DNA of 64,000 nucleotides, taken from assembly GCA_013399115.1 (NCBI GenBank), contig VXAA01007186.1, positions 119,771 to 183,770 of the forward strand, in the 5' to 3' direction. The notes below the pieces were generated by a model. It saw nothing but the letters and a program-made list of their open reading frames with translations. It was not told the DNA's origin and searched no databases. This DNA is from Anseranas semipalmata. Taxonomy: Eukaryota; Chordata; Aves; Anseriformes; Anseranatidae. This document shows, piece by piece, positions 38,680 through 51,127 of this stretch (positions are counted from its first letter, which is position 1; the number at the start of each line of letters is the position of its first letter). The translations under genes were made by a program, and so were the position numbers.

Positions 38680-40683
38680 TGATAAAAGATTTGATTCTAA
38701 AGATTAAGCCTTATCCTTATTCTTCTAGATTTTGAATATGTAGGGAAAAAATGCTAAGTTTCTGACTGAGATCAATGAAAATTTTCCCAGACTAATGAAA
38801 GTTTTGCCAGACTAAAGGTGGATGGCCAAATATGAACAGCATGAAGACTCAACTAATAGATGAGGGCTTTGATAGACATTTTTATGGAGATTTAAGTTCA
38901 TATCTGAAGTGGAAGCTAAACCTTTCTGGTGTTCACAAAGCACTTTCTGCAGTACCTCAATCACATTGCCAAATATAGTTCCATCAAAAATAAAACATTA
39001 AGGAGGTTTGAAAAGACCACCAAGCATCTTTTAACTCCAGGGTCTCTTAGTCTAGAAAGAAATGAACAAGGATATTGCTGATGCTTCAGTGTTATGAAGT
39101 TGGAAGTATCCAACTTTAGGGTAATGAACTAATGCAATGGGAATGTACACCAAAACATAACAGATTAATTAATAAAACCAGAGAAGTTACTCATATCTTA
39201 TTATGTGATCTATGTGAAACACTTAGCACTAGAGCTTGTGTGATATGAATACAGCTTCAAAAATTTCCTGTAAATTTCTATTTCTACATATTTCTATCCA
39301 AAGAGAGGCAATGGTACAGAAGGGATCCTGCAGAACTTCACTGCAACTCATGACTTCTGTATTAACACACTAATATATTAGCATTAATCATCACAGAGAA
39401 ATTTCTGCACTGTACTTTGTAATTACTGAGGTTGCAACCCTTGATTCTTGGTGTTTTGGTAGCAAAGCTAAACAACATTAAATATGCACACCTGCAGGGT
39501 AGGTGTTAGGGTTTTTTAGTCTAGCACAAAAATCAAGTTAACTTTAAAAAAATCATCAGAAGCATTTTGATCAGGACAGCTTCTCAAATGTCTACATCTT
39601 CCCCCTCTTTTTTTCCTACATATTTATTTCTTTATTTATTAATCCAAGCACTGGACATACTGTGCTTTGGAATACTTCTGGAAGAAAAATATTGATCACA
39701 ATGTTGAACAACTCATTAACATTATTAAATCATATTACATTATAATTAATTAATGGAAAAGTATGATTTATTTCCTGTTTGGAAAGGCAACCAAGATTAA
39801 GGAGATACCAAGTGGTTTAATGAATTCAAGATGCTACAAACAGCTTTGTCTAGAGAAGAGCTGAATATCTTTTCCAAATTGACTCCTTCTAACCAGGCAG
39901 ACAAGTCTTTGATTTGAAGAATACTTTGGCCCATCAGTACTTACTGTGCAATGGTATATAGTATCTTCCATCTTGCTTTATATCTGAAACACAATTTTCC
40001 CCCCATTTTTTGGCCTGGAAAACTTGCAAAAGTGGGAGTATTATCCTTCCTTCACCTTTTTCCCCCAGTTAAATAGCAGTTAACTCACAAGTGCCATTTG
40101 GGAGTAATTAGCATTTACTTCTCAGCCAGAAGTAGATAAATTAATATGAAATCTCAGGACCAGTTGAGACTATGTCTGTGTTTCACACTAAAATATGTGA
40201 TGGATTTTTATTGCACATTTGTAAAACAGTAAACTTTATTAGTGTCATGCATATTATTTGCTACAGATGAGGAAGCTCTAACTACTAACTATACTACTGT
40301 TCACACACCATGGTAGCTCTGATGCTATCAACACTGTAATGAAATCAGAAAATATGTGGTTTCTGACATCTCTGAAATTCACAAGTACAGCTGAGGCTTG
40401 TGTTGGTACTACTCTTAGAACAAAGCATCATTAAGACTATGTCCTGAATATCTTTTGTAATTAACTTAGTATCTGGAAAACTTATTACCATTTATAATTC
40501 ACCAAGTCAGAGCTCAGTAAATCAATGGGACTGGAATGGAGGTGTTCCTACCAGTACAGCCAATATTATGGGTTTTGTAAAATTACAGAGTTGAGACTGC
40601 AAAAAGCAATATATGTATATACTAAAATTAATAGCAAAATGAATGGAATATTACATTGTGATATTATGAAAAGGCTTTTTTTT

Positions 40684-40698
40684 NNNNNNNNNNNNNNN
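40684..40698. other. N run near poly-T
   Basis: Fifteen N characters precede a long T-rich run (to about 40734). Confidence 0.95.
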
Positions 40699-43409
40699 GT
40701 GTTTTTTTGTCTTTTTTTTTTTTTTTTTTTTTTTGAGGACTGGCACAACTGAAGCAGTACAGTACAGTTTCTCTGGCTTTAAACAAGGGCCCAAAATAAC
40801 TGTGACTGAATATTGATAAACTCAGTGTTTGTGTACAGAACTGGACAGGGAGTAATATTTCCTTGTGACACACTTCCATCAGAAAAAGAAAAAGGAAAAG
40901 CTTTTAAATCAAATTCGCTCTCCTTTCCAAATTAATTCTGAGGTTTAAAAGTACATGTGCGTGCTGATTCAATCTCAGTTCAAATATAAGTACACACTAT
41001 GTGCAAAGAGAAATACCAATCTTGAATTATGATAATAAGGTGCCTTCAGTCTTTCATTCTGACATGAAGTTTCTGCTTTCTGTCACTAAAGCCAACACCT
41101 AAAACAAGAAGCCGGGACATCAGATAAAAGAAGGGATTCTGTCACATCTTATACTGATGTATGTACCATTTTCATTTTAAATAAATAACAAAAAATATGG
41201 GCAGACTACTCATATACCTTAATGATAGTTTCAATTGAAGTTAATGTGTAAGTCCTGAGGATTTCAAGAAAGAGATAACAATCTTTTATTCTTTTCTCAA
41301 GCTGATAGGAATAATATATATATTTTTTTTCATAATGCAATCTGAAAAAAAGAACTAACCATAAATGTCTTTTACAATGATGAAGAATGACTTCATAATG
41401 CCACCAGCCTTTTCTAGAACTTTTATTTTCTCCCTACTGATCTATGCTGAACAAATACCATGAGGTTTAAAAAATGACTCTCATTCATGGGGAAAAATAC
41501 ATGGAACAAATGGTATTTTTTAAAGATGTAGCTAACCAAAGTCAAAAGAAGTCAATAATCCTACTGCATTAGTCTTTGCAATAAAACACTAGCAAGGACT
41601 GTTATAAGCCCCTTCCTCTCTCTCCCCATGTTTTGGGAAGGAGATTATATTCGACTTCAGTCTAGACAGTGAAGCACAGCCCAAATTGAAGACTCCACAG
41701 GGAACGCAATAGCTCTCTCTTTCTCTCTTTACTTTATCAAACCCTTTGCCTAAAAATGATAAAATAAGGATCATTCAGAGAACTTCCATACTTCAGTCTG
41801 CATGGGAATAAACCTGTCCTTGGAAAAGCAAGACATCCAGCCCATAAAAGGTAATAATTTATTTTTTGAATATCTCCTTGCAATGGTGGAGATCCAGCTG
41901 CAAGTCTGCTCTGTGAGATTATCCTTTGTGTTGCTCCTCTTATTGGCAATTGTATTATGGTTCCGATAAACCTTTTTCATCATAGATGCATAGAAATTCA
42001 AAGCTTTTAATGCAAAGGTTTTAGTTTAGATTAATTGGTATTTTCAGGTGAAGAAATGTTGGAAAAAGTGGCTTTTTAGGCACAGTATATTCCCTTGATA
42101 GTGGCTTGCTGAGATACAGAAGAAAGAAAATGAAAAATCAGAATGGGTTGGATATGGAGGTGTTTTCCGAGGCTTTTTCACGGTTCTGCTTTAGCTTTTG
42201 TTTGTGAGTTAGATGTTTGCATACAGATGGAGAATCTGAATGAGAGCTAAGCCAAGCGTAAGTTTTTGTTGCACTCTGAAATAGTGAGGCTTTCCATCTA
42301 ATTTGTTGTATTATAAAGATCCAAAATCTAAAGCCTGCTCTAGTTAAAATATAATCCATTGTTTTACGATCATCCTTGTACTCATTCCAGTGGACATAGC
42401 TCTTAAATGATTCTGATGTCATGGATGAAACATCAGTTACTTTACTAAACTGATGAAGAATTATATTCTCTTTTTCAAAGAAGCAGTAATTTATCTTGCT
42501 AGCACCTACTGTGGCCAGTGCTCCATGCTATTCAGAGGAACAGAAGATAGAACTGCTCCAGAGCTTTACAGAGCTTTGGATTTCATATTTTCTCCAGGTA
42601 CATATACACATCCACTTTTCTCTTGCAAGAGAGGCACCATCTATTCACCTGCTCTGAACTTTCTCTTCTCACTTTTCACTTTTTTTTTTTTTTTTTTTTC
42701 CAGGCCTTAGGTCTTGCCACTGTTACTGAAGCACACAAGCATCAGTAGCATACTTTTGCTTGTAACAAGGGCTCTCCTTTAAGTATCTTCCCCTGTGAAA
42801 GAAGAGTGCATATTTATAATGGGTGTCTCATACCATAGCTGGTCTTGCTTCCAGTGGACAGATCCTGAACCAGAAACTTGGGAAACCATCATCTTGGGAA
42901 AGATGATCTCCAGATTGCCTTGATGCTGAGCAGAGGCAGAGACAGCCTCAGATACTGCAGACTACTGTTCAAGGGCAGTAATGTCTCGACACGGGGAGAA
43001 AGCCAGTGTACAAAGGTGATTGGCTTGTTGTAGTCTGTGCATCTAAACATACAGACTGATGAATTTTGTAGCTTTGAGATTATGTAACATAATATTGAAT
43101 CCAGGACAACACAAGTGTCCTTGTGGCCTAAACTGTAGTTGCTAATAGAGGTGCAACATTCTGATCAAGATAGGTCAGAATTAATAGTCATGTCCTGAAT
43201 GCTTTGCAGCTGCACGTCTGCGTGTATCCAGCTACAGCATGCTTAAACCCAAAAGTGCTCTATGGTATTAAGAGACAATTTAACAGTCTAAGGCCATTTG
43301 TCACCCAAAGTGCAACATGATAACTGAGAAGAAGCAAATCTTTCAAAACATTCCAACTTTTCCAGTTCTCATGTTGAACTTCCACCAGTAGATTTCATTA
43401 ATACTTTAC

Positions 43410-43437
43410 AAAACAAAACAAAACAAAACAAAAAAAA
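43410..43437. repeat. (AAAAC)n microsatellite
   Basis: Four AAAAC units followed by an A run. Confidence 0.9.
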
Positions 43438-44380
43438 TTCAGTCTCTTGTTTTTTCCCTTTCTTACATAGGAGAAATGAAATTTTCTTAACCAATGGCTA
43501 CAAGTAAAGGAGTAAAACAGATCTTCTGAGCCCTAATTCGGCGAAAAACCCTTCATGCTTCCATGCTCAGAAATATTTATAAATGCTGGAATTATGAACA
43601 TGTGTATACTTCCTTAAGTAAAATCAAGATGCCGATGAATAGTGGAAGGGTAAACAGACTAGCCATAAAAAAAATAGTAATGGTATCAGATGGAATAAAT
43701 TTATAAGTTATACATCAATAATATGTATTTCTTTAACGTTTATTATCTGGTAATGATTTTAAAGACTACCCATATTTTTCTCATGGGTTAGCATTTTTAT
43801 CATTCATTGACTTGAATGCTTTTCGGACAAGGGCCTATAGCCACTCCTTTAATGAAACAGTAGTGTGCTTACCCTTCATTCTGAAGCCTTGAAGGGAATT
43901 TTGTCTGATTAATGACAGTATTCTGACCATTGTTCTAATTTATTGCTTAAAACCTGAAATTTATGTAGTTAGAAGTATTTTTAAGTATTAGTATATACCA
44001 TCTTACAGGTAATAGACTGTAGCAATATACTGGAAATTTCATTGATAAATACTTTAATGTCTAAATGCTAATACACACACAATTCATCTACCCTGGTACA
44101 TCTAAAACAGTAATTACCTAATGCCATTCATGTGGTGGGGGGTTAATTGAAAGAGGTCTTGACCTTAGTGACCTGTCAGTTTTGCCTAGTCAGCTTGACC
44201 CAGGTCAGAGATTCTCCCTGATAACTTTTGCTTATCAATAAAACCTCCCGGCACCTATATATAACTGTGCATGTATACATGTGTGTATATATGTATGTAC
44301 ATCATAAGGGTGTGTATATGTATGCACAATAGTAACTAAATAATAAAAATATTTCTTTATCTTTTATTTTTCTTTTCAAG

Positions 44381-44474
44381 CAAAATAGGCATTATGTGTA
44401 TTGCAAAGTGAAGACGCAAAGTGAAGGTCTTTTCAGTTTGTATCCTAATCATGATCCCAAAGCTAATCTTCTAG
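44381..44474 (+). other. Candidate coding exon, gene unknown
   Basis: A strong pyrimidine tract (TTTATTTTTCTTTTCAAG, ending at 44380) leads into 94 nt that are open in one frame from end to end, followed by a donor-like G|GTGAGA at 44475. The frame reads QNRHYVYCKVKTQSEG, then LFSLYPNHDPKANLL, and ends in phase 1. The other two frames have stops. I do not recognise the peptide, and no neighbouring exon was found. It may be an isolated exon of an unannotated + strand gene, a decayed exon, or chance. Confidence 0.3.
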
Positions 44475-44908
44475 GTGAGATGAGAGCAAATTTATTGTTG
44501 TTTATGTTATCACAAATGATTTTGAGAAGAGAATTTGACAGACGCATAAGGCTTTCAAATTGTAATGTATATTAAAATAAATCCTCTTTAATATAAAGAT
44601 GTAATTAGTCAAACACAGTTCTTAGTGACTGATGCACCTAACTCAAGAGAGCACAATAGCTGAGATACAGATTTAATCTTATGCTATGTTATAACAGGAG
44701 GGAAATAGTATTCCATTACATCTCCAAAACTTATTAAAATATATTTAAGTTGAAAATTAGGAAGTATCAGAGTTAAAGTTACCTCTGGGCCTGAACTCAG
44801 TCATTTTGTCCTGAACCTCATTCTGTGCCTTTAATTCATGATCACAGAAGAGACCACTGCCTCTGCTTGTCACTTCCAGAGCCCAAAGCCATAGTAGGTA
44901 CAAAATAG
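44475..44908. other. Intergenic, nothing recognised
   Basis: AT-rich sequence between the exon-like segment and a CR1 copy. Confidence 0.5.
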
Positions 44909-45236
44909 TAAATATGTTCACCCACCTGAAGGCAGGGTGCAAAGAAGACTGAGACAGGCTCTTTTCAGTGGTGCCCAGTGACAGGATAAGAGGCAGTGGG
45001 CACAAACTGGAACACAAGAGTTTCCCTCTGAACATCGGGAAACACTTCTTTTCTGTGCAGGTGACCAAGCGCTGGCACAAGTTGCCCAGAGAGGTTGTGA
45101 AGTCGCCTTCCTTGGAGATCTTCAAAAACTGTCTGGACATGGTCTTGGGCACCCTGCTCTAGGTGACCCTCCCCGAGCAGAAGGGTTGGAGCTCCAGAGG
45201 TCCCTTCCAACCTCAACCATTCTATGATTCTGTGAT
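44909..45236 (+). mobile_element. CR1 3' fragment (~330 bp) with RT C-terminus
   Basis: Encodes the C-terminal end of the CR1 ORF2 product in + orientation: [20 protein letters not shown], then FPLNIGKHFFSVQVTKRWHK, then LPREVVKSPSLEIFKNCLDM. The ORF stops at a normal CR1 position (45160-45162). The 3'UTR ends with ATTCTATG and ATTCTGTG octamers at 45219-45234. One in-frame stop lies upstream of RLFS. It is 5'-truncated. Confidence 0.93.
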
Positions 45237-46189
45237 AGGTAAAGCAGAGGTAGGAAATGTTTCATAAATTCTTAGACAGGATATGCTCAGTTGCTTTGAG
45301 TAATTAAAGTATATGTGCTGTCTCCATGTGGCTGTGTGAAAGAAGTCCAGGTAGCAAGCTTGAGTGCTGGATGCCTGACTAGCCACATTGCTTTGTCTCC
45401 TGCCCTACACAGGACCACTCCAACTACCTAGGCCCAAGACAAAGACCAAAGTTTGGATAACTTCCTCTTGGCAGTACTCTTCAAGGGCACTGTGGAAAAG
45501 ATCGAACCAGTTTTCTGCTAAACCGCACCATTTAGGTCCCCCTGCCTTGTACAGCCCTCCAACACTACTGTCTCAGGCTTCCTTGATTGCCCTAGCACCC
45601 CTTCATCTGACACCTCAGGGAATGTCACTTATCCCCCAGTTTCATTGTATAGTAAAACCACTCTAGTGGGCTGCAGCATAATCCTCCTATTTAAGAGAGT
45701 TTAGTACAAAAACAAACAATTGAACAAACCACACACACTGCAGTGACGATGTAGTAGTTCTAGCAGACAGAACAAATGCTATATTGGTCCATCAGCAGCA
45801 TGGTCATGGCCTCAGAGCCACAAAGTGTCACAACACCATGTACCATGGTCCTTCCAGCAGGGTGCCAGAGCAGTTGCACAGGAAACACAAATAGATGTTA
45901 AAGAAATCCCATTTCAGGACTTTTGGGAACTCATTATATAACTATTTTTTGGGCTCAGCCCTTAAACCCCACTTTCCTAAGGTGTGACACCGTCACACAT
46001 TGTCTAGTTTTATAGTTATAAGGTTTCTAAACTGTTTTCATTTATCTCAGGGTCCTCTGATTAGCTGCAGTTCATCTCAGTTCAGTTCTTTCTACTGTCA
46101 AAGTCCATTTCCTAAAAGAGAGGGCAATTTTTCTGGGGCAGGCAGCTGTAGGTGAGCATTTCCCTATTTACTCTTTCACTGCTCTGACA
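45237..46189. other. Intergenic, moderately GC-elevated, unclassified
   Basis: Composition rises toward the GC-rich block that follows. No LTR ends, tRNA primer-binding site, coding domain or known repeat could be recognised. Confidence 0.4.
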
Positions 46190-46640
46190 CCTAGCACTGC
46201 CAGTCCCCTGTGGGGGCTGGTGACTTCCTGGGGCTGGTAGTGTCAGGGGCTCCCAATGGGGGGCTCAGGTGCCCTAAGCATCCTGTCCCACCACCCCAAC
46301 CAGGAGCTTGCAGCCAGGGGCACCTGGGCAGACCTAGCCCCAGCAGTGGGCACCTCCCTGGGGACTGCACCTGGCCAAGGCCAGGCCTGAACATGGGCCT
46401 GTGGGTGGGCCTGGCTGGGCAGGGCCATGGCTGGGCCATGGGCTATGGACAGCTGAAGCCCAGCCCTGCTGCAGCTTCACTGGGGCCGGGGCTGGCGGCC
46501 CCGGGGCTGAGGTGGGGCCCTGGGCTGATGTGGGGCCCTGGGCCTGGGCAGGGCTGGGGAGCCCTGAGGGTTGATTGTGCCCTTGGGGCCCTAAGACCAT
46601 GCATACAGCCAGTAAGGCTGGCAGGGCTGATTAGGATCAC
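46190..46640. other. GC-rich, CpG-poor block with minisatellite-like G runs
   Basis: About 450 bp very rich in G and C with GGGCC/CTGGG motifs. An 18-bp unit containing GTGGGGCCCTGGGC repeats at 46512 and 46530. CpG dinucleotides are rare, so this is not a typical CpG island. Open frames run on both strands (165 codons at 46210-46707), but their G/P/A/L-rich products are composition artefacts. Several G runs near 46482-46507 could form a quadruplex. Confidence 0.6.
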
Positions 46641-49600
46641 CACAATTGATCATTCCCAGACCATGTGCGACTGTGTGTCTCATCACAGCCACAAAGGCCT
46701 TCATTAGTTTATCTACATCTAATTCCATATTAATTCCAGTTAAAATATGCAGCTCTCAATATGAAATGTATAATCCTTCTAGGATGAACCGTAATTCAAG
46801 CATAGTAAATAACACATTTTCAGCAGAGAAGATGAATTTGATAGTAGGTTACTCTGATTTCAGAGCAAATGAACAGATTCAGCAAACTGACCCGGCAAAG
46901 ACCCCATTTGTACTTAACCCACAGTTCTTTATGCATCACATGCACCGTAATCTTGTTTTCTTTGACATTTCTCAGGTGCACTAATCCTTTCATTCTGTGA
47001 GATCAAATCTGAACTTTCATTGATTTTATGTTAAGGCAATCCATGAGTCCCTAGACAATAACTTCTGTACTCTGCCCATAGTAGGTCAGTTGTGTTTTCT
47101 GTCTGTCTCCTCAGTATAAAACTACATTTTAGTCATTAGTTCACCTACTAAATCTGGCTCAGACATGCTGATTAATATCTGTTTCAAACTATTAGCCTCT
47201 GTGTAGTTACTCTGAATGTACATCAAACTAAATTAAAGAACTAAAAGGACATCCTTTCTCCCACCAAAGTGCTAAAGGAAGACTCTGTTGCCAATCCTGT
47301 CACTGGAGAATATATCCCCATACATACTTTGTGAACTAGAAAACAGAACAAGGGACTGTTGTCAATAATGCTAGTGTGTTGCGGCTTTCCATCGCTTGTG
47401 AGGGCAAGGTGTCTTCCAGTTCCAACAAGGGCCGAGATCTTAGTAGGCTGAAAGGATTCAAGACCAAAGGACACTGGGTAGTCCACAGATACGTATAAAC
47501 TATTGCCAAGGTATTAACAAACTCTTTCAAATTATATACAGCTGATACAGTCTTCAGTATTCTTTTCTCTTTGCATATAGTAATGTCCACCAGTTCACTC
47601 TATTAACTGGGAAATAAAAGCTTTAGAAGAAGGTAGAATGGGTAGCCACTTTTCTAAAATGACTTATTAGAGAGTTTTAGGGAAACAAATTCCTGCCAGT
47701 AATACTTATTTATGAAAAGAATTATTATGGAAATGATTCTGTCGAGTTTCCTGAAATTGCACAACATTTAATCCTATGAGTGTTCCCAGGAAAGTAGACT
47801 GTGGTTCTGAGACATTGTGAGTTTCGTTTCTAATAGTTATTATTGGGTTGTGTGGATTTTATTGTATAATAACTGCATATTACATTGAATGTTTAGAAAT
47901 GGGATCATATTTTGTTAGTGAAGCCTGCTTGGTATCTCCAGCTGCTCTGAGAATTTGTCACAGAAAACTATTCATTTGTCTTCCATTTGTCTTTTCTCTG
48001 CAGCTTTCACTTTTCTTTTCACCGCAGCTCTCTCTTTTCCTCACTGATACGCTTTATCTCCCTAGTATTTTTGAACCATGATGCATTAGATATGAGAGTG
48101 GTCTGAAACTGTTGACAGTGGAAGTAAAATATCTTATGAACATCAAAATATGATGCTTTATGGGGTAGATTTATACTCCCTGCTTGTCAATGATACACAT
48201 GTGTCTCAGTGTTTGAGTACTTTCTGAACATGTAGTAACTATTATTCCTGGCACGTGTGTGGCTGATTGTTTCCAGAATGAACAAAACATAAGGCAGCAT
48301 CATTATGCCTGGTAGATGCAGGCCACACTCTCAACAGTGGTCTTGTGTTTATAAATTAGTTAAATGGCTTCCAGAGAATGATGTGCTGAACTATTTGGGA
48401 CACATTTCTTTTAAGCAAATGATGAAAGGCTTTCCAAGTAGTTCCAAATGGTCTATGTTTGCTTTCTTTAATAGTCAGGCATACTAGTCACCTGGAAAGT
48501 ATCTATAAAAGACTGAGGCTGTGACAGAGTCGTTTACTTTTATTTAATCTTTACTTTGATTCTTAGTGCTATATTTATTCCTAATAGGACATTACCATAT
48601 TAATAAGAAGTTAATATGAAATCATGAACAGAATAATTTTTGTTTACATCTTAACATGGAGTGCTGCTTTACTTATATTTGCATTTTAAAATATGGTGTT
48701 ACTGTTCACTGATAAAATTGCTGCCTTATTCTTACAGAGTATACAGGATTCTTTTGGTAAAATGGCAAATCTCAGACTTAACTTCATCCTAGTAAAAGGT
48801 GAAGTTCTTGAAGGAATGTAAATTTTTGGGTGTAATTAGGAGCTGCTGGCATAAAGTAGCTCACAGAAGACATCTGATTACTCAAAAATTACTTTAATTT
48901 CTACCAGTTAATAAAAGAAGTAAGAAAGAACACATAAAGTGGTTTAGAAATATTACCAAATTAGCAAGGTTCCCAAGTTGCCCTAGGACAACATATCAAA
49001 TAGAGAAAAAACATAGCCCTTGTTTTCATCTTTCACTGTGCATCCTGGAAATTATTTCTTTGTGAGTTACCTTCAGAATAAATGTTTCTTGTCCCAGAGG
49101 AAACCAGTTTTCATTGCACTTGCTGCAGAATCTGATCAGATGAGATGAAGATCTATCATTATTTTTGATTATTTTAATGGGCTCTATTGGAATCTGAAGA
49201 GTAAACTGAAGAGAGATTTCTCTGAGTAGCATGGATTACTTTGTGTTTGACCAGAAAAGTTTTTCAAAAAGCCACAAACAATACAATTCCTAGTGATTTT
49301 ACTTCTCATTGAATGCTCTTGAAAGAAAATATATATATATTTCTGCCTTATCAGCATACCTTATCTTCCTCCTATCCCATTTCTTTTCAGTAATATAGCT
49401 GATAGTAATATTTAAATAACAGTAAATATTTTGAAAGTAAAGTATTGCTAAAAGTGCCTTCCAAAGCATCCCACACTGCATAAAAAGAAAAGCAGAGGTG
49501 TTATTGCAAAAATTTTGAATGGACCTCAGACTTTGAAGGCTTACATTTGTGGATTCTCCAACAAGTCAATCACCTTGTCTTAAATTCAGCTTACAAGCTT

Positions 49601-51127
49601 CTCTGCTCATGAAGTTCATTTGATAATGTTATGCTAGCTGAGGCTCTAGAGATTAATCCAATATGAGTCAATAGAACTGAAGTTCATGGCAAAAGTTGAG
49701 CAACATTTAACTGTGTACAAATAGAGATGGACTTGTGGAAATCTAAGTCACATCATGATTTGTGCTTATAGGACATTGTATGATTTTTCATAGAAGAAAA
49801 TATGGATACTCTGAAAACTGTGTTTTTGCTTTCACCTGTCCAGCTGGAATGAGGCAATAATAAACACTCTTTTTGCAATGTTTACTCCCTAGTTTCCGAT
49901 GACACTAATATTTCCTATTATCCCTAAGGTAGGGTTTTCCTACTATTCCCTAGGTCTGCAGTGAATATACAGCAGTGTATCTCCTGTGAATTAGTTCAGA
50001 AATTACGTTATGCAAGTTTAATTCCATTTCAGTGTATATTTTTCTTCATTATATATTTGTGTTTAGAGATCTGCATGACATGCTAGCAGGAAAAGCAAAC
50101 AAACAAACAGAAAACAGAAGCAAAAAGTTGCTGATTTTGAGTGTAATTCACTTACATTTTCCTCACAAACTCCTTCATAAATATTAATGGCTATTGCCCT
50201 GGTAAAACCCATGTGAAGAGAACATATACCTTGTGCTCTGAGAAGCTTGCTGATTTCCAAATATTTCTCACATATCTAATTTAAAAAGTGACAAAATTCA
50301 AAATTCAGGTTTGGATGAGGACAGGAGAAAGTCAACAGTTCATTCAAACTCCAGAGAGAAAAGAAAACATGAGAGAATCAGGAAAAGGACTGAGACACAC
50401 CTCCAGGAACTGACACACTCTTTGAAACTCCCTTTCAAGATGAAATTGCCAAATTTCTCAGAGCTATGTTTTTAGCCTGTTTTGAGGTTTTGTCTTTTTT
50501 TTTTTTTTTTTCCAAAAGAAAAGATTCCGTTGTTCTCCAAGATCACAAATGAACTAGCTGTTGTTCAAAGTCATACTTTAAGGTAAAAATCTCAGCATAA
50601 AGCATATCTAGCAATTTGCTTTACGAGAGGTGGGTTGCTTTTGTTGCCCTTGCCACTAACGTGGGACTGTTATTATAAATTGGCTTCATACAGTAAACCT
50701 TTTTTTCCAAGCTACTAATTCAATAGCCTTTCATTAAAATTCCCCTTTAAGAATACAACACTCAAATAATAATGATCAGTAATGCCAAAGACTGACTTAA
50801 TCTCTAAACAGTGCCAGCAGCTTTCAGAACAGCTCAATGTGCTAATTACTTCATATACTTCTCACAATATAGTCTTTCATTTCTGAATGCTTTTTACAGT
50901 AAAATGCTATTATTGGAGTCTGCAGTGACTATTTCTCTGTGCTTTATGTGGTATACTTTGGAAAGAACTGAAGAACTTGTAAGCTGAGAAAGGTAAAATT
51001 GTTGAAAGAAGGCCTATGAAAGGATTTTGTTTTATCATATCAGTAATTGTTCATGAAAAAAATAGTCTTTATCATCAGTAAATGCCCTCTTTTTGCCTGT
51101 ACATTTTCTAAAGGTGAAAAAAAAAAT
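46641..51127. other. Intergenic, no gene seen
   Basis: AT-rich sequence with only short, unrecognised open frames and a poly-T run near 50494-50512. No repeat family was recognised. Confidence 0.55.

Larger units (their letters stand above)
30574..44380. other. Long intergenic stretch, no gene recognised
   Basis: About 13.8 kb, AT-rich, with no recognised interspersed repeat. It contains a C-rich tract (37517-37545), a pure-purine tract (38632-38679), an N at 38320 and an N run at 40684-40698, plus an (AAAAC)n tract at 43410-43437. The open frames are short; those at 32095-32298 and 42453-42710 have splice-like flanks but no recognisable product. Confidence 0.5.

Noticed and set aside
42481..42597. 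Possible exon between an AAAG acceptor and a CAG|GTACAT donor
   Set aside because: Weak acceptor and donor contexts and an unrecognised peptide; weaker than the 44381 candidate.
46210..46707. 165-codon G/P/A-rich open frame
   Set aside because: Open frames on both strands caused by GC-rich, stop-poor low-complexity sequence.
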